Assembly (NCBI GenBank): GCA_032622095.1
Contig: CP136061.1
Coordinates: 682,001-746,000 of the forward strand
Reading direction: 5' to 3'
DNA from: Siphonodentalium dalli
Taxonomy: Eukaryota > Mollusca > Scaphopoda > Gadilida > Siphonodentaliidae
Length of the DNA: 64,000 nt
The notes under the pieces are model-generated. The model saw only the letters and a program-made list of their open reading frames with translations. It was not told where the DNA came from and did no database searches. Each line of letters opens with the position of its first letter. Positions within the stretch are counted from its first letter, which is position 1. Shown piece by piece: positions 24,124 through 35,551 of the stretch. The position numbers were made by a program, and so were the translations under genes.

Positions 24124-26550
24124 CAGGGTTCACGCTGCCACTTACCAAATTTTCCAATGGCAAGAAATATTTCTATTTGGCAAATAAAATTTCATTTGGC
24201 AAATATTTTGGCAAGTGGGTTGTAAATTATGTGATGTGAACTATCTAGTCATAAAACAGTATCGAGTGTGGATTATCTGTTACATACAATGCAATGCAAA
24301 AAAACACAGTCAACAAAAGTATCAACCTAGCGGTTAGCAGTATTATATCGTCAGTGATACATGTATTTAATCTTCCGTAGTTTTCACAAATACTCATCTT
24401 TCTGCCTAAATCAAATTGTCATCAAACAGTTATTCAACCGGGGTTAAAATATGACAGTCAGGAAAAAGAGATGTTCTTTAAATTTTTCATTGAGGTTTTT
24501 ATAAGTAATTTGTTTGTAATAGGCTCTCAAGTTAGATTACTTCACTTTACACGAAACAGCCAAAGGTAATTATAAAATTGATTTTACTGTTAATTAATCC
24601 CCATCATATGCAAATTACTGCAGACATTGTACACAGCGTTATGTTAATCAGTCAAAGGTGAATGACGAGCACCGGATTAATTGGTGGCTCAGCTTTGTTG
24701 CCAACTAAAATATAGATCCAAATAATATGTATGCTATGGATCCCGAAGCCACGACAAATAGTTTTCGCAGCTGGCTCAAACAATTTCATGGCTGGTTAGC
24801 TAGCTAAGCCGGCTCAGTCGCGACATTCATGGCAGACAAAATATGGCAGCTGAGACATTATCATTCAGCATATTTTCATTTCTGAAATTGTCCTAATCAT
24901 CAGTTAGTTATAGACCATAAGTCCTTTATTTATTTTTGCCATTATGGAAAAGCCCAGCGCCAAAATAATACTTGTGGACTGGAATTCTACGGGTCCACTA
25001 ACGCTATAAAACACATGGATATACTATGTAGTTTCCCACTTAAATGGTATAAGTTACATTGGGACTTCTGTCGACTTCAGACTGCTATCATCACTGACAT
25101 CTTGCGATATATGTATGCAGCATTGAAGGATGAATCCGATAGTAATCATATATAATATGTCAAAATATTTATATTTTAACCCCTTCAAGTTTGAATACAG
25201 AATGGATGCTCCCATTCAGTTATATGAATGCATGCATTGGAATAGTCTATTCACATTGAGAGGCCCGGGTGTTCTGATAATATAACAACCAAGCAGTGTC
25301 CATTTGTGTATGCCGATATTAGGCAATGCGGATTAGTCTTTTCGATGCAAAGTACTGTTGTGCTTGACATATAAGCCCATGTGCATGGCTCAGCCATTTT
25401 ACAATTCCGGTGGCGGAGTTTTTTTCATGTGGCAGATGTTAAGATAATATGGCTGGCGGTGGCTTGTATCTTGCAATATTAAATGTAATTTTCTGGTGTC
25501 GCTTAGATATTTATTGCTACTTTGATATATATTATAATACTAGCTCATTTTACCTGCGTATGTGGTTAACATGTAACAGGGGTCTTCCCGATCACCCGGA
25601 AGGTATTTTTTAGGGTCAATGTGTCATAATCGGGTACATCTTAGAGATGCTGACTATAGTTACTGTTTATATCTTAGTTTGGTGGAGAATTCCCAGTCAC
25701 CTGACAAGAGTTGAAGCCGGCATGATAATTTCAAATCACACCTTTTATTTAATAGAAGAGAGCAACAACTTGTTTCACATAACATACATAACATGATACA
25801 ATATCATACGATATACATGTGTATATTATATATAAAAACTAATAACTTGCACAAGATGCTTTTACATAACTTTGTTTACCGAACATACACAACATGGTAT
25901 GATATTTAAACTAATTCAAATGTCCCAGTGAATTGTCAATTTTCCTATACTTCTTTCTTCGCAGCATAAGTCGACCAACAGCACTTAGATGGATAATCAT
26001 GGCAGTCAGCTTTTTAACTTTTTAACTTTGGTATTATACCATACATTAGCAAAAATGAAAGAGGGGAGTGAAGCAAAGTACCGTATATATTTGTATTTCA
26101 TTTATATCTTTGTTTGACGGAGAACTCTTTTTTACAACAGTGCCAGTGAATTCGTTCATTCCTGAGGGACTTTATGCTGAACTTATAACTATCAAATATC
26201 TACCATTTGGAATGTAATGCACATTTACTTTGGCATTAGCCACGGTGAAATAAAGATGATTTAAAATGAGAAATATATCATCTTACATCATACTGGTTAC
26301 TGATCACAATTCACAGTGATATATCAAGGTGGGCAAGTGGGAACAAAACATACCCTTAAGTTGATATGGACTATAACTGCGGCTTGTTAATTATGTAACT
26401 GCTCGCTGTCGAGTGAACTGGAATAACCTAGCTGTGTAACAAAGATAACAAAAATTGAATTTTCTTCAAATTCCCTGATTATATACCCTCAATTAAATTT
26501 GCCCAAAAATAATTTCCTTTGGTAAAAATTTTGGCCCAGCGCCAACCCTG
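24124..26550. mobile_element. hAT-like non-autonomous element, 2.4 kb
   Basis: The left end is CAGGGTTCACGCTG and the right end is CAGCGCCAACCCTG, inverted with two mismatches in 14. Subterminal TTTGGCAAAT motifs on the left are matched by ATTTGCCCAAA on the right. Flanking octamers AGGGGAAA and AGTGAAAA agree at six of eight positions, fitting an aged 8-base hAT target duplication. No transposase ORF. It occupies most of the intron that splits FN3-4. Confidence 0.65.
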
Positions 26551-26698
26551 AGTGAAAAGGATACCTACTTTTTGGATTTATAAAATAATAAATAAAACTC
26601 CATCCATACAAATATTTAGTATTGCCCGATCTCTAAACTGAGCATTGGTGGGGGGCACCTTTAGCACGCTTGGAATTGCAGTTATTTGTTATTAATCC

Positions 26699-26765
26699 AG
26701 CTCTTCTCTTTTTGTCATTGAGTGTCTCCATAACTTTCTGTTCTCAACAACAAAAATACTTATTT
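26699..26765 (+). pseudogene. Decayed duplicate of exon 5' end and acceptor
   Basis: About 65 bases match the junction of the next exon at 26830-26895. Shared pieces are CTTCTCTTT, CATTGAGTGTCTC, ATAACT and CTCAACAAC. The acceptor CAGG has become TTGT, so the copy cannot be spliced. It lies about 125 bases upstream of its source. Confidence 0.75.
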
Positions 26766-26844
26766 TGAAATGCCTCCATGTGTCTTTAAGTTTATATTAT
26801 TTGAATCTTATTTTTATTATTAAAACATGGTTCTTCTCTTTCAG

Positions 26845-27043
26845 GCATTGAGTGTCTCTATAACTCCCTGCTCTCAACAACAGAATATTGTTACTCTGCC
26901 ATACTTCATTGATTTAGCAGTGAATCATTCACCAACTATTCATAACCTGAAGCCAGATACAGAGTACACCATTGATATATATGCATACACATCACAGTAC
27001 AGAGGTCAGAAGCACAGTATGACTCAACGGACAGGTCTTGCAG
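26845..27043 (+). CDS. Exon: FN3 domain 4, C-terminal part
   Basis: This exon is 199 bases, phase 0 to phase 1. It supplies the rest of FN3-4: SVSITPCSQQQ with a further cysteine, then TIHNLKPDTEYTIDIYAYTS with the canonical L..DT.Y E-F/F-strand motif, and a G strand ending RTGLAG. Acceptor CTTCTCTTTCAG. Donor GTACAA at 27044; an alternative GTCTTG nine bases earlier has the same phase but is weaker. The in-frame ATG at 26827 lies in intron. Confidence 0.9.
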
Positions 27044-27137
27044 GTACAAGTCATTTAATTCATAAATAATGGAGAAAATATTAGATAATATGGTTAGAAA
27101 GGAATTATTTTCGCATGCAATAAACTATTATTTGTTG

Positions 27138-27299
27138 AATTCAAAAAGGCGAGGATGATCCTCCAGGGAGGTAATCTCAATCACTTGAACATCCTGGTCC
27201 TGAAGAAGATACACTTGTATCAAAAGCGCTAGACCATTTTTAGGATATTCAAGTGATTGAGATTACCTCCCTGGAGGATCATCCTCGCCTTTTTGAATT
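27138..27299. repeat. Perfect 52-bp inverted repeat
   Basis: The arms 27138-27189 and 27248-27299 are exact complements (AATTCAAAAAGGCGAGG ... CCTCGCCTTTTTGAATT), separated by a 58-base spacer. The absence of any mismatch suggests a recent origin or gene conversion. No target duplication was recognised. Confidence 0.9.
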
Positions 27300-27979
27300 T
27301 ATTAACTCACAACTCAATCACATTAAATATGGCCACGAGCATTTCTATCACCAGTGTCACACCCGTTGACATCAACTTCCCCACACCCAACGTGTCCCTC
27401 ACTATAGTAATCCATGATGACAACTTACAAAGGGGAACTAAATGCACACGCACAAATCTGGAACACTAAACCTCAGCACAGCACCTCAGCGCGCAAATAA
27501 AGAGAGAGATAGCGCGGATCTGCACTCTCCGCGCACCCTACCACCAGTAGGCACTAACAAGAAGGACTTTAATTAGTCGCCTCCAATTTATATTATTTGT
27601 TGAAGATGTCCCAATAAGACTTTGTTTGATCCCCATATAACATAAGGCTGGATTGAGCCCCATATAACATAAGGCTGTGTATATGTTGTTTTTATATTTT
27701 TCCCAGGTCAATCTCTTCAGGTGGAGGGCTCGCTATTAAAAGTAGGCAATGGTTCCTCTACCTAATTAGGTAAAACCTTATGCTATTTGTTGTCCCCCAA
27801 ATTTCAGAGGTTATTACAATCTTATTACACAGCCTTGTGGTCCATCCATCTGCCGAGCCATCTGTCCATCAGAATTGTTTTGATGATAACTTGAATAGCA
27901 TTTGACAGAATTTGATGAAACGTTGAACTTCAATCAATATTCAAATGTCATGATATGATGTTTGTATAGAACGTGCGAT

Positions 27980-30900
27980 ATGTGGTCACGATGAACACAG
28001 TTGTTGAGCCACTTGTTAATTTGACTTATATCGCGTTGATTCACATTTGTAATAAGAATGTATAAGCTGTCTATTCTAGACACAACAAGTGATAGTGCAG
28101 AAGGTTTGATGGCTTACTCACTCAGAAGGCATTTCACTCTTCCTAGACATCTTAGGTGGAAATAACACGTGCTAATTAAATTGGACACCATAGCACTCAT
28201 AGACATTTCAACAAAGAAAGTTCCAAAGTTACGAAGATTTGAGCTAGATTCTATATCCGTCCCCACACGGTTTATTTTGAACTTACTGGTTGAATTTCAT
28301 TTACATTTGCTGACAACACTTTGAGTGAGTGTTTGGATCCTAGAACTAAGAATTCAGATTTGTCATTATTGAGCTTTAGACATTTGGTCTGCATCCAAAG
28401 CCTGACTTCCAGGAAACACGTTTCTAGTTGATGAAGTGCATTTCTGTAACCTTAAGTTTCTTCTGCGAAAAATCAAGGTATATCTGTGTGTCGTCCGCAT
28501 ACATGTGATATCTGACCTTATGTTTATCAAGGATCAGTGTTCGCGCTGGACCGAAAAAAACTTTAGCCAAAAGTTTAGCCAAATGAAAATTTTATTAGCC
28601 AAATGAAAAAATCTTTAGCCAAAAGTTTTTTGGCCAAATTAAAAAAAACTATGGCCAAATTAAATCATCGTTTTCTGGTCGGTTCACAATTAATGACTAA
28701 AACGTCAAATCTAACAGACACAGGTAAAATAAACATTAATTTAACTAATTTTAATGAACTAGAAATATTTTTATATATATATCATTTATTAAAAAAATAT
28801 TAATCTCTATGTGAAAGAGTGATTTGGGGAGGGGATGACCCGGGATTGTCCTTCTTAATGTCATTATGTTTTTGTTTTATATCAATATCTTTTAATTGAT
28901 TAAATCATGAAATATTAATTATCCTTGCGAAAATATCTAAGTGACATCTGGAAACTAATAAGTTAATATTGTTACGCCATTATCAAATTACAATCTGTCA
29001 TAAAAGCATGCATATTATTTTGAATGTATCGGTTTTGACAAATAGCAACAAAATATCTGTCATGATTCACATTTGGCTGATTAAGCTATTGTCTTACACT
29101 TGGTGCTCATAAACCTTGACCGTCATAAATACAATGTCATCATAAACATGCATTGTGCAGGAGCCCCGTGAGTGACCAGACAGACAATGGGGGATTAGCG
29201 GATTAAATTTAAAATAAATACTTTTGCTGTTTCGTGCAGAGTTAGTGGTTTCCCTTTGTACTGTCTGCGATCGGGTTTCCCTTTGTACAGTCGGCGATAT
29301 ATTCCCACTTACGATGTTTTTGGACTAGATCGTTCACATCACAGAATTGAAAACCCACTTGCCAAAAATTCATGCTTTCATTCTCCATTTGGATTAAAAA
29401 AAAAGTTTAGCCAAAAGTTTAGCCAAATGAAATTTGTATTAGCCAAATTCGAAAAAGATTAGCCATTGGCTAATTTGGCTACCGACAGCGCGAACACTGT
29501 CAAGGATAACATCAATTGGAAGAGTATATACAAGGTGACGGAGAGGTCCTAATATGAATCCCTGGGGTACTCCAAAAGTCAAGCTAACATTCTGTTAGAC
29601 AGAATATGTGTCCCCAATTAAAACCTTCTGTGTTCGCAACATTAAATTGGACCGAAACCCCGCTAATGCTGTTCAGCTAACACCAACCAAATCACTGAGC
29701 CTATTTACCAAAACATCATGATTGCATATTTCAAAAGCTGAGCTCAGGTAGAGTATAAGCAACAGCACACACCTTCGCAATCAAGTGAGAGGTCGATTTC
29801 ATTCTTCACTCATAGTCTCATACCAATGCGTCTCAAGTGAGTGGTGTTTCCTGTATGCCGACTGAAATTTGTTGAAACGATCATGTTTGTTAATGCCATC
29901 TCACGTTTCCTGTATTTATTGAAACGATTATGTTTGTTAATATGTTCGCACAGCTACTGATCGACTTGCTACGTTCACTATTACATTCAAAATTAATGAC
30001 AAATTTGACAATGGTCTATACTTTTTCCAAACATCTTGATCCAAGTTAGATTTGTTCAGGATCGGAATTACTGTGGCCATTTTCATGTGATCTCTGATAG
30101 TTCCTGTAGTTAGCAACATTTACAATTCCTTCATGTAACCATGTGACTGTCATGAATAGCATCATTTTTCAGAATCTTGGTGGGTATAGGAGCATGCATG
30201 TTGTACTCTTCATACCACGAACTGCTGACAATCTTGTCCGTGGAAATGGTGTAAACTTTATCAAGCGTGATGTCTCATGCAAATGGTATGGTGGTGTTGG
30301 AGGCTGTTCCGTCAACTGGAAAACTCATCGGAATTTTGTCATGAAAGAAAGTGGAAAACTTATATGCCAGGATTCTATTGTCCATGCCTCGTGGGAGTTT
30401 GGTTTCAATTTTTAGTCAACATATCGATGCACTGAGAAATATTTTTTTGTGAGGCATTTACTAGCAAAGTTTCATAGTAGTCCCTTTCGCTTCTTTTTTT
30501 GCTTGTCATTAAACCAAGGGTGGTGTTTCCTATTCCATAGGAAACACTACCCTTGATTAACATTATCGGTGGGTGCAAACATATCCGCAGCACGCTACAC
30601 ACTGGAATTGTATAGTTGAACAGTAGCTATATCATCTAACTCAGGCTCCAAAACCTCCATAAATCAAACTGGGTCGAAGTTTTTAAATGACTTTCTTGAA
30701 ACTGGTGCCTTAGTAACATGCGTATATCTACTACTGAATACCAGCTCACACCTCACAGCATGGTGGTCAGAACGAAAATGAATACAATCTAAAACTGTCA
30801 CATTGGTAACAATACTGTGTTGGCCTGTTATAATGTGGTCAAGGGTGTGGCCGGAATAATGTGGTCAAGGCTGTGGCCAGGATAATGTGGTCAAGGGTGT

Positions 30901-31005
30901 GGCCGGAATGCAGCACTGCATGTACAGCCTGTCCCAATTACGTCCATCAAGTTTGAATATTTATTATCATAACAGTCAGTATCACCTCAACCCTGATGTT
31001 AATAT
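27980..31005 (-). mobile_element. Minus-strand L2/CR1-type LINE, degenerate
   Basis: Reading the minus strand, one sees in order: an endonuclease end (GHTLDHII near 30900, then SDHHAVRCEL near 30760), reverse transcriptase blocks (MATVIPILNKSNLDQD and YRPLSNLS near 30080-30000, AFEICNHDVLVNRL near 29730, GVPQGFILGP near 29560), the catalytic YADDTQIYL near 28480, and KLNNDKSEFLVLGS near 28370. Stops and frameshifts are frequent, so it is dead. A hAT element (28535-29499) interrupts it just before the YADD block. The residue pattern fits the CR1/L2 clade. Confidence 0.85.
28535..29499. mobile_element. hAT-like element, 965 bp, in the LINE
   Basis: Terminal inverted repeats CAGTGTTCGCGCTG / CAGCGCGAACACTG are perfect. 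An exact 8-base target duplication TCAAGGAT lies at 28527-28534 and 29500-29507. Removing the element restores the LINE coding context. Both subterminal regions carry TTTAGCCAAAAGTTTAGCC in the same orientation, which is a direct, not inverted, arrangement. No transposase. Confidence 0.9.
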
Positions 31006-31006
31006 A

Positions 31007-31110
31007 CAGTTATGCCCTAAATAATCGACTCTTTAACCACAGCAGAATTATGGGTCATTTTTCAGGATTTAGTTGGAAATAAGGCTTTTTACCATTCATC
31101 GGAAAGGTGT
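31007..31110. mobile_element. Single arm of the Tc1-like foldback MITE
   Basis: CAGTTATGCCCTAAATAATCGAC, CCACAGCAGAATTATGGGTC and TTCATCGGAAAG match the left arm of the element at 1299-1511. The second arm is absent. Confidence 0.65.
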
Positions 31111-31869
31111 AATGTATAGTGCAGTGTTGCGCTAAATTTAGCTCACTACTATACCAAACTTGCATGCAAAAAGCAATAAACAGAGGCAACAATCTTGAGA
31201 ATATATATACAGAAAGATGTCCCAACAATTTACTAAAGCGTGTCCAATAGAAGTTAAAACATTTGAACTGTGTCACAAGAACAACGTCAACTTGTGAAGT
31301 GGCAACATTTGGGTTGAATTCACCTTGTGGCACAGTTTTGGGTTTTCGTGTATTCAAAACTGAACCTAAATACTGCGTGTTTGGTTTATTGAACTAGATT
31401 TTGACACATTCTTGTGGTGTTTATGTTTATGATTTTTTCGGTAAGTTGATAATCATATTTGTTCTTATTAAATCAAGCTGTACTTGATTTCTATTAATAT
31501 CTTTTATGAAGGGAATGTGAACAGTCCAGCTGTTGGTGTTAGTAGGATACGGTTACGTAGTATGCATGCTGTTTGAATTGTTCAGTAAAATATAATAAGT
31601 TTGTTCTGTCATTGACTGTGCAGGTATAGTGCCCATTGGGGTGGTTATAGTTCACTACATTTTGTGTCGTGAACTATACCCCCACTGGGCATTATGAGTG
31701 TAGTCAACTCCAAGCCATGCTCTATTTAAAATAGTGTCATTCTTAAACTGTATTCATACTTGAATCGGACCGATTACCCCAACCCTGGAATCGGTTCAAT
31801 CCCTAAATATGCTGCAGCAACTCAAAATAATATTTATATCTCCTAATTGGTAAACCTTGATTATTTCAG
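31111..31869. other. Intron with a small inverted repeat
   Basis: Bases 31626-31693 form a hairpin (ATAGTGCCCATTGGGGT ... CCCACTGGGCATTAT). Otherwise no feature is supported. Confidence 0.5.
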
Positions 31870-32031
31870 CTCCAGAGAAAGTTACAATCCTTCGCGTTGC
31901 TAGTAAAGCAGAAACATCTGTTACCATGGAATGGAAGATACCCGAAATAAGACCAGGTCCAACAAAGTACATCGTCAAGGTTTTGGATAAATATGAAATT
32001 AGCGGTGCTATGGCAGGATGCATGGGAAACG
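31870..32031 (+). CDS. Exon: FN3 domain 5, N-terminal part
   Basis: This exon is 162 bases, phase 1 to phase 1. It begins APEKVTILRVASKAE, carries the B-strand tryptophan in SVTMEWKIPEIRPGP and the C strand in TKYIVKVLDKYE, and ends in a loop with one cysteine (AGCMGNG). Acceptor TTGATTATTTCAG; donor GTAAGT at 32032. It is completed by the exon at 38225 after an intron of about 6 kb that is mostly satellite DNA. Confidence 0.9.
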
Positions 32032-32056
32032 GTAAGTTTCATCTTTCTATGCTTAA

Positions 32057-32176
32057 CCCTTTGATGGCAGGAGCTGCGCTGGTGCCGCTTTAAAGATTCT
32101 GTGCCAGTGCATTCTCTTATATATGTGAGGTTCCCTATGGGAGACCTGTATAAATAAGAGAATGCATTGGCACATG
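32057..32176. mobile_element. piggyBac-like MITE, right end missing
   Basis: TTAA then CCCTTTGATGGCAGGAGC, followed by the shared hairpin core (GTGCCAGTGCATTCTCTTATAT ... AATAAGAGAATGCATTGGCAC). It starts only 25 bases after the exon donor. The right terminus is not present. Confidence 0.6.
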
Positions 32177-32470
32177 ATTTTTAAATAATACTTTCGACTT
32201 CAAAAAGTTCTGAGGTTTTGTGCTGGTGGAATATGATTTCTACAAATATTAGCCAGAGTAGAGATTCATGGCATGATCTACAAAAACAGAAACAAAATGA
32301 AGGTTGAAAAAAGCCATGTGTCAAATAAAGCCACCTTATTCGGGGGGACATCAAAATGACTAGGGACCATTGGTGTGTGTTTGGTTGGCCCCAAACCAAT
32401 ATAACATAGCCGTTTATTGATAGATTCTGACCCCAAAGTAAAAAATTAATTACTGTTAATTACAATTACA

Positions 32471-34924
32471 AATTACTGTTAACCCATCCCTGAGATGGTC
32501 TGACATTCAATTACTGTTAATCATCCCTGAAATGGTCTGACATTTAATTACTGTTAGCCCATCCCTGAAATGATCTGACATTTAATTACTGTTAACCCAT
32601 CCCTGAGATGGTCTGACATTTAATTACTGTTAACCCATCCCTGAGATGGTCTGACATTTAATTACTGTTAACCCATCCCTGAAATGATCTGACATTTAAT
32701 TACTATTAACCCATTCCTGAGATGGTCTGACATTTAATTACTGTTAACCCATCCCTGAGATGGTCTGACATTTAATTACTGTAACCCATCCCTGAGATGG
32801 TCTGACATTTAATTACTGTTAACCCATCCCTGAGATGGTCTAACATTTAATTACTATTAACCCATCCCTGAGATGGTCCGACATTTAATTACTGTTAACC
32901 CATCCCTGAGATGGTCTAACATTTAATTACTATTATCCCATTCCTGAGATGGTCTAACATTTAATTACTATTAACCCATCCCTGAGATGGTCTAACATTT
33001 AATTACTGTTAACCCATCCCTGAGATGGTCTAACATTTAATTACTATTAACCCATCCCTGAGATGGTCTGACATTTAATTACTGTTAACCCATCCCTGAG
33101 ATGGTCTGACATTTAATTACTATTAACCCATCCCTGAGATGGTCTAACATTTAATTACTTTTAACCCATCCCTGAGATGGTCTGACATTTAATTACTATT
33201 AACCCATCCCTGAGATGGTCTAACATTTAATTACTATTAACCCATTCCTGAGATGGTCTAACATTTAATTACTATTAACCCATCCCTGAGATGGTCCGAC
33301 ATTTAATTACTGTTAACCCATCCCTGAGATGGTCTAACATTTAATTACTATTATCCCATTCCTGAGATGGTCTAACATTTAATTACTATTAACCCATCCC
33401 TGAGATGGTCTAACATTTAATTACTGTTAACCCATCCCTGAGATGGTCTGACATTTAATTACTGTTAACCCATCCCTGAGATGGTCTTAACATTTAATTA
33501 CTATTATCCCATCCCTGAGATGGTCTAACATTTAATTACTATTAGCCCATCCCTGAGATGGTCTGACATTTAATTACTATTAACCCATCCCTGAGATGGT
33601 CTAACATTTAATTACTGTTAACCCATCCCTGAGATGGTCTAACATTTAATTACTATTAACCCATCCCTGAGATGGTCTAACATTTAATTACTGTTAACCC
33701 ATCCCTGAGATGGTCTGACATTTAATTACTGTTAACCCATCCCTGAGATGGTCTAACATTTAAATACTATTAACCCATCCCTGAGATGGTCTGACATTTA
33801 ATTACTATTAACCCATCCCTGAGATGGTCTGACATTTAATTACTATTAACCCATACCTGAGATGGTCTGACATTTAATTACTATTAACCCATCCCTGAGA
33901 TGGTCTGACATTTAATTACTATTAACCCATCCCTGAGATGGTCTGACATTTAATTACTATTAACCCACCCCTGAGATGGTCTGACATTTAATTACTATTA
34001 ACCCATCCCTGAGATGGTCTGACATTTAATTACTATTATCTGACATTTAATTACTATTAACCCATCCCTGAGATGGTCTAACATTTAATTACTATTAACC
34101 CATCCCTGAGATGGTCTAACATTTAATTACTGTTAACCCATCCCTGAGATGGTCTAACATTTAATTACTATTATCCCATCCCTGAGATGGTCTAACATTT
34201 AATTACTATTAACCCATCCCTGAGATGGTCTAACATTTAATTACTATTAACCCATCCCTGAGATGGTCTGACATTTAATTACTATTAACCCATCCCTGAG
34301 ATGGTCTGACATATAATTACTATTAACCCATCCCTGAGATGGTCTGACATTTAATTACTATTAACCCATCCCTGAGATGGTCTAACATTTAATTACTATT
34401 AACCCATCCCTGAGATGGTCTAACATTTAATTACTGTTAACCCATCCCTGAGATGGTCTGACATTTAATTACTGTTAACCCATCCCTGAGATGGTCTAAC
34501 ATTTAATTACTGTTAACCCATCCCTGAGATGGTCTAACATTTAATTACTATTAACCCATCCCTGAGATGGTCTGACATTTAATTACTATTAACCCATCCC
34601 TGAGATGGTCTGACATTTAATTACTATTAACCCATCCCTGAGATGGTCTGACATTTAATTACTGTTAACCCATCCCTGAGATGGTGTCTGGCATGTATTT
34701 ACTGTTAACCCATCCCTGAGATGGTCTGACATTTAATTACTATTAACCCATCCCTGAGATGGTCTGACATTTAATTACTATTAACCCATCCCTGAGATGG
34801 TCTGACATTTAATTACTATTAACCCATCCCTGAGATGGTCTGACATTTAATTACTATTAACCCATCCCTGAGATGGTCTGACATTTAATTACTGTTAACC
34901 CATCCCTGAGATGGTCTGACATTT
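32471..34924. repeat. 38-bp minisatellite, about 65 copies
   Basis: The unit reads ACATTTAATTACTATTAACC then CATCCCTGAGATGGTCTG. Most units differ only at ACTATT/ACTGTT and TCTGAC/TCTAAC. The first copies (32410-32600) are more irregular. Blocks of variant order recur, as expected of unequal exchange. It lies inside the intron that splits FN3-5. Confidence 0.95.
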
Positions 34925-35037
34925 TGTTTGGAACACAACATAATCAACATCCATTCCTTATATTTATACCTAGATAGCAGATTAAAAGAAAATGTAGTTC
35001 AACTGTGGACTATCTCTTTGTAAACATGTATTATATA

Positions 35038-35510
35038 GTTACCGGGGTATAAAATATTAGATCTCAATCGAAGACTCCTGTCTGGAAATGCTTCTACCGA
35101 TTAATATTGATTTTATTTCAAATATTTTCTGATCTAAAAAGGTGTGGTTGTTTAGCTATCGAACAATAGTAGTTACTGTTAACAGAGACCAGAAAGTTTA
35201 TTTCGTAATTTTGTCACAAATAAATGTTAATTATACCCATTATCGCTTATTACTATGGAATAAAACTATACAACCAATCAATCTGGGTCATTTTATGTTC
35301 GGTACGTAGCCATAAGAAAGCCCAATCCTCTCTATCACTATATGGTATCACCCATATGGTCTGTTCTAAAAATAGACAAATAAAGTGCCCCAATTAATCG
35401 TCTCATTTCATAATAATATAATCGAAATAAAATCAATATTAATTGATAGAAGCATTTCCGGACAGGGATCTTCGGTTCATATTTATTATTTTAAACCCAC
35501 ACAACTATTT
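35038..35510. mobile_element. Inverted-repeat element (CTGTCTGGAAATGC family)
   Basis: The left part (GGGTATAAAATATTAGA, CTGTCTGGAAATGCTTCTA, ATTAATATTGATTTTAT) is complemented by 35425-35505. The left part is also the host of the element at 7172-7787. Confidence 0.6.
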
Positions 35511-35551
35511 CAAATTTGTTATTGATAATCCATCTTTAAACGTTATTCAGA

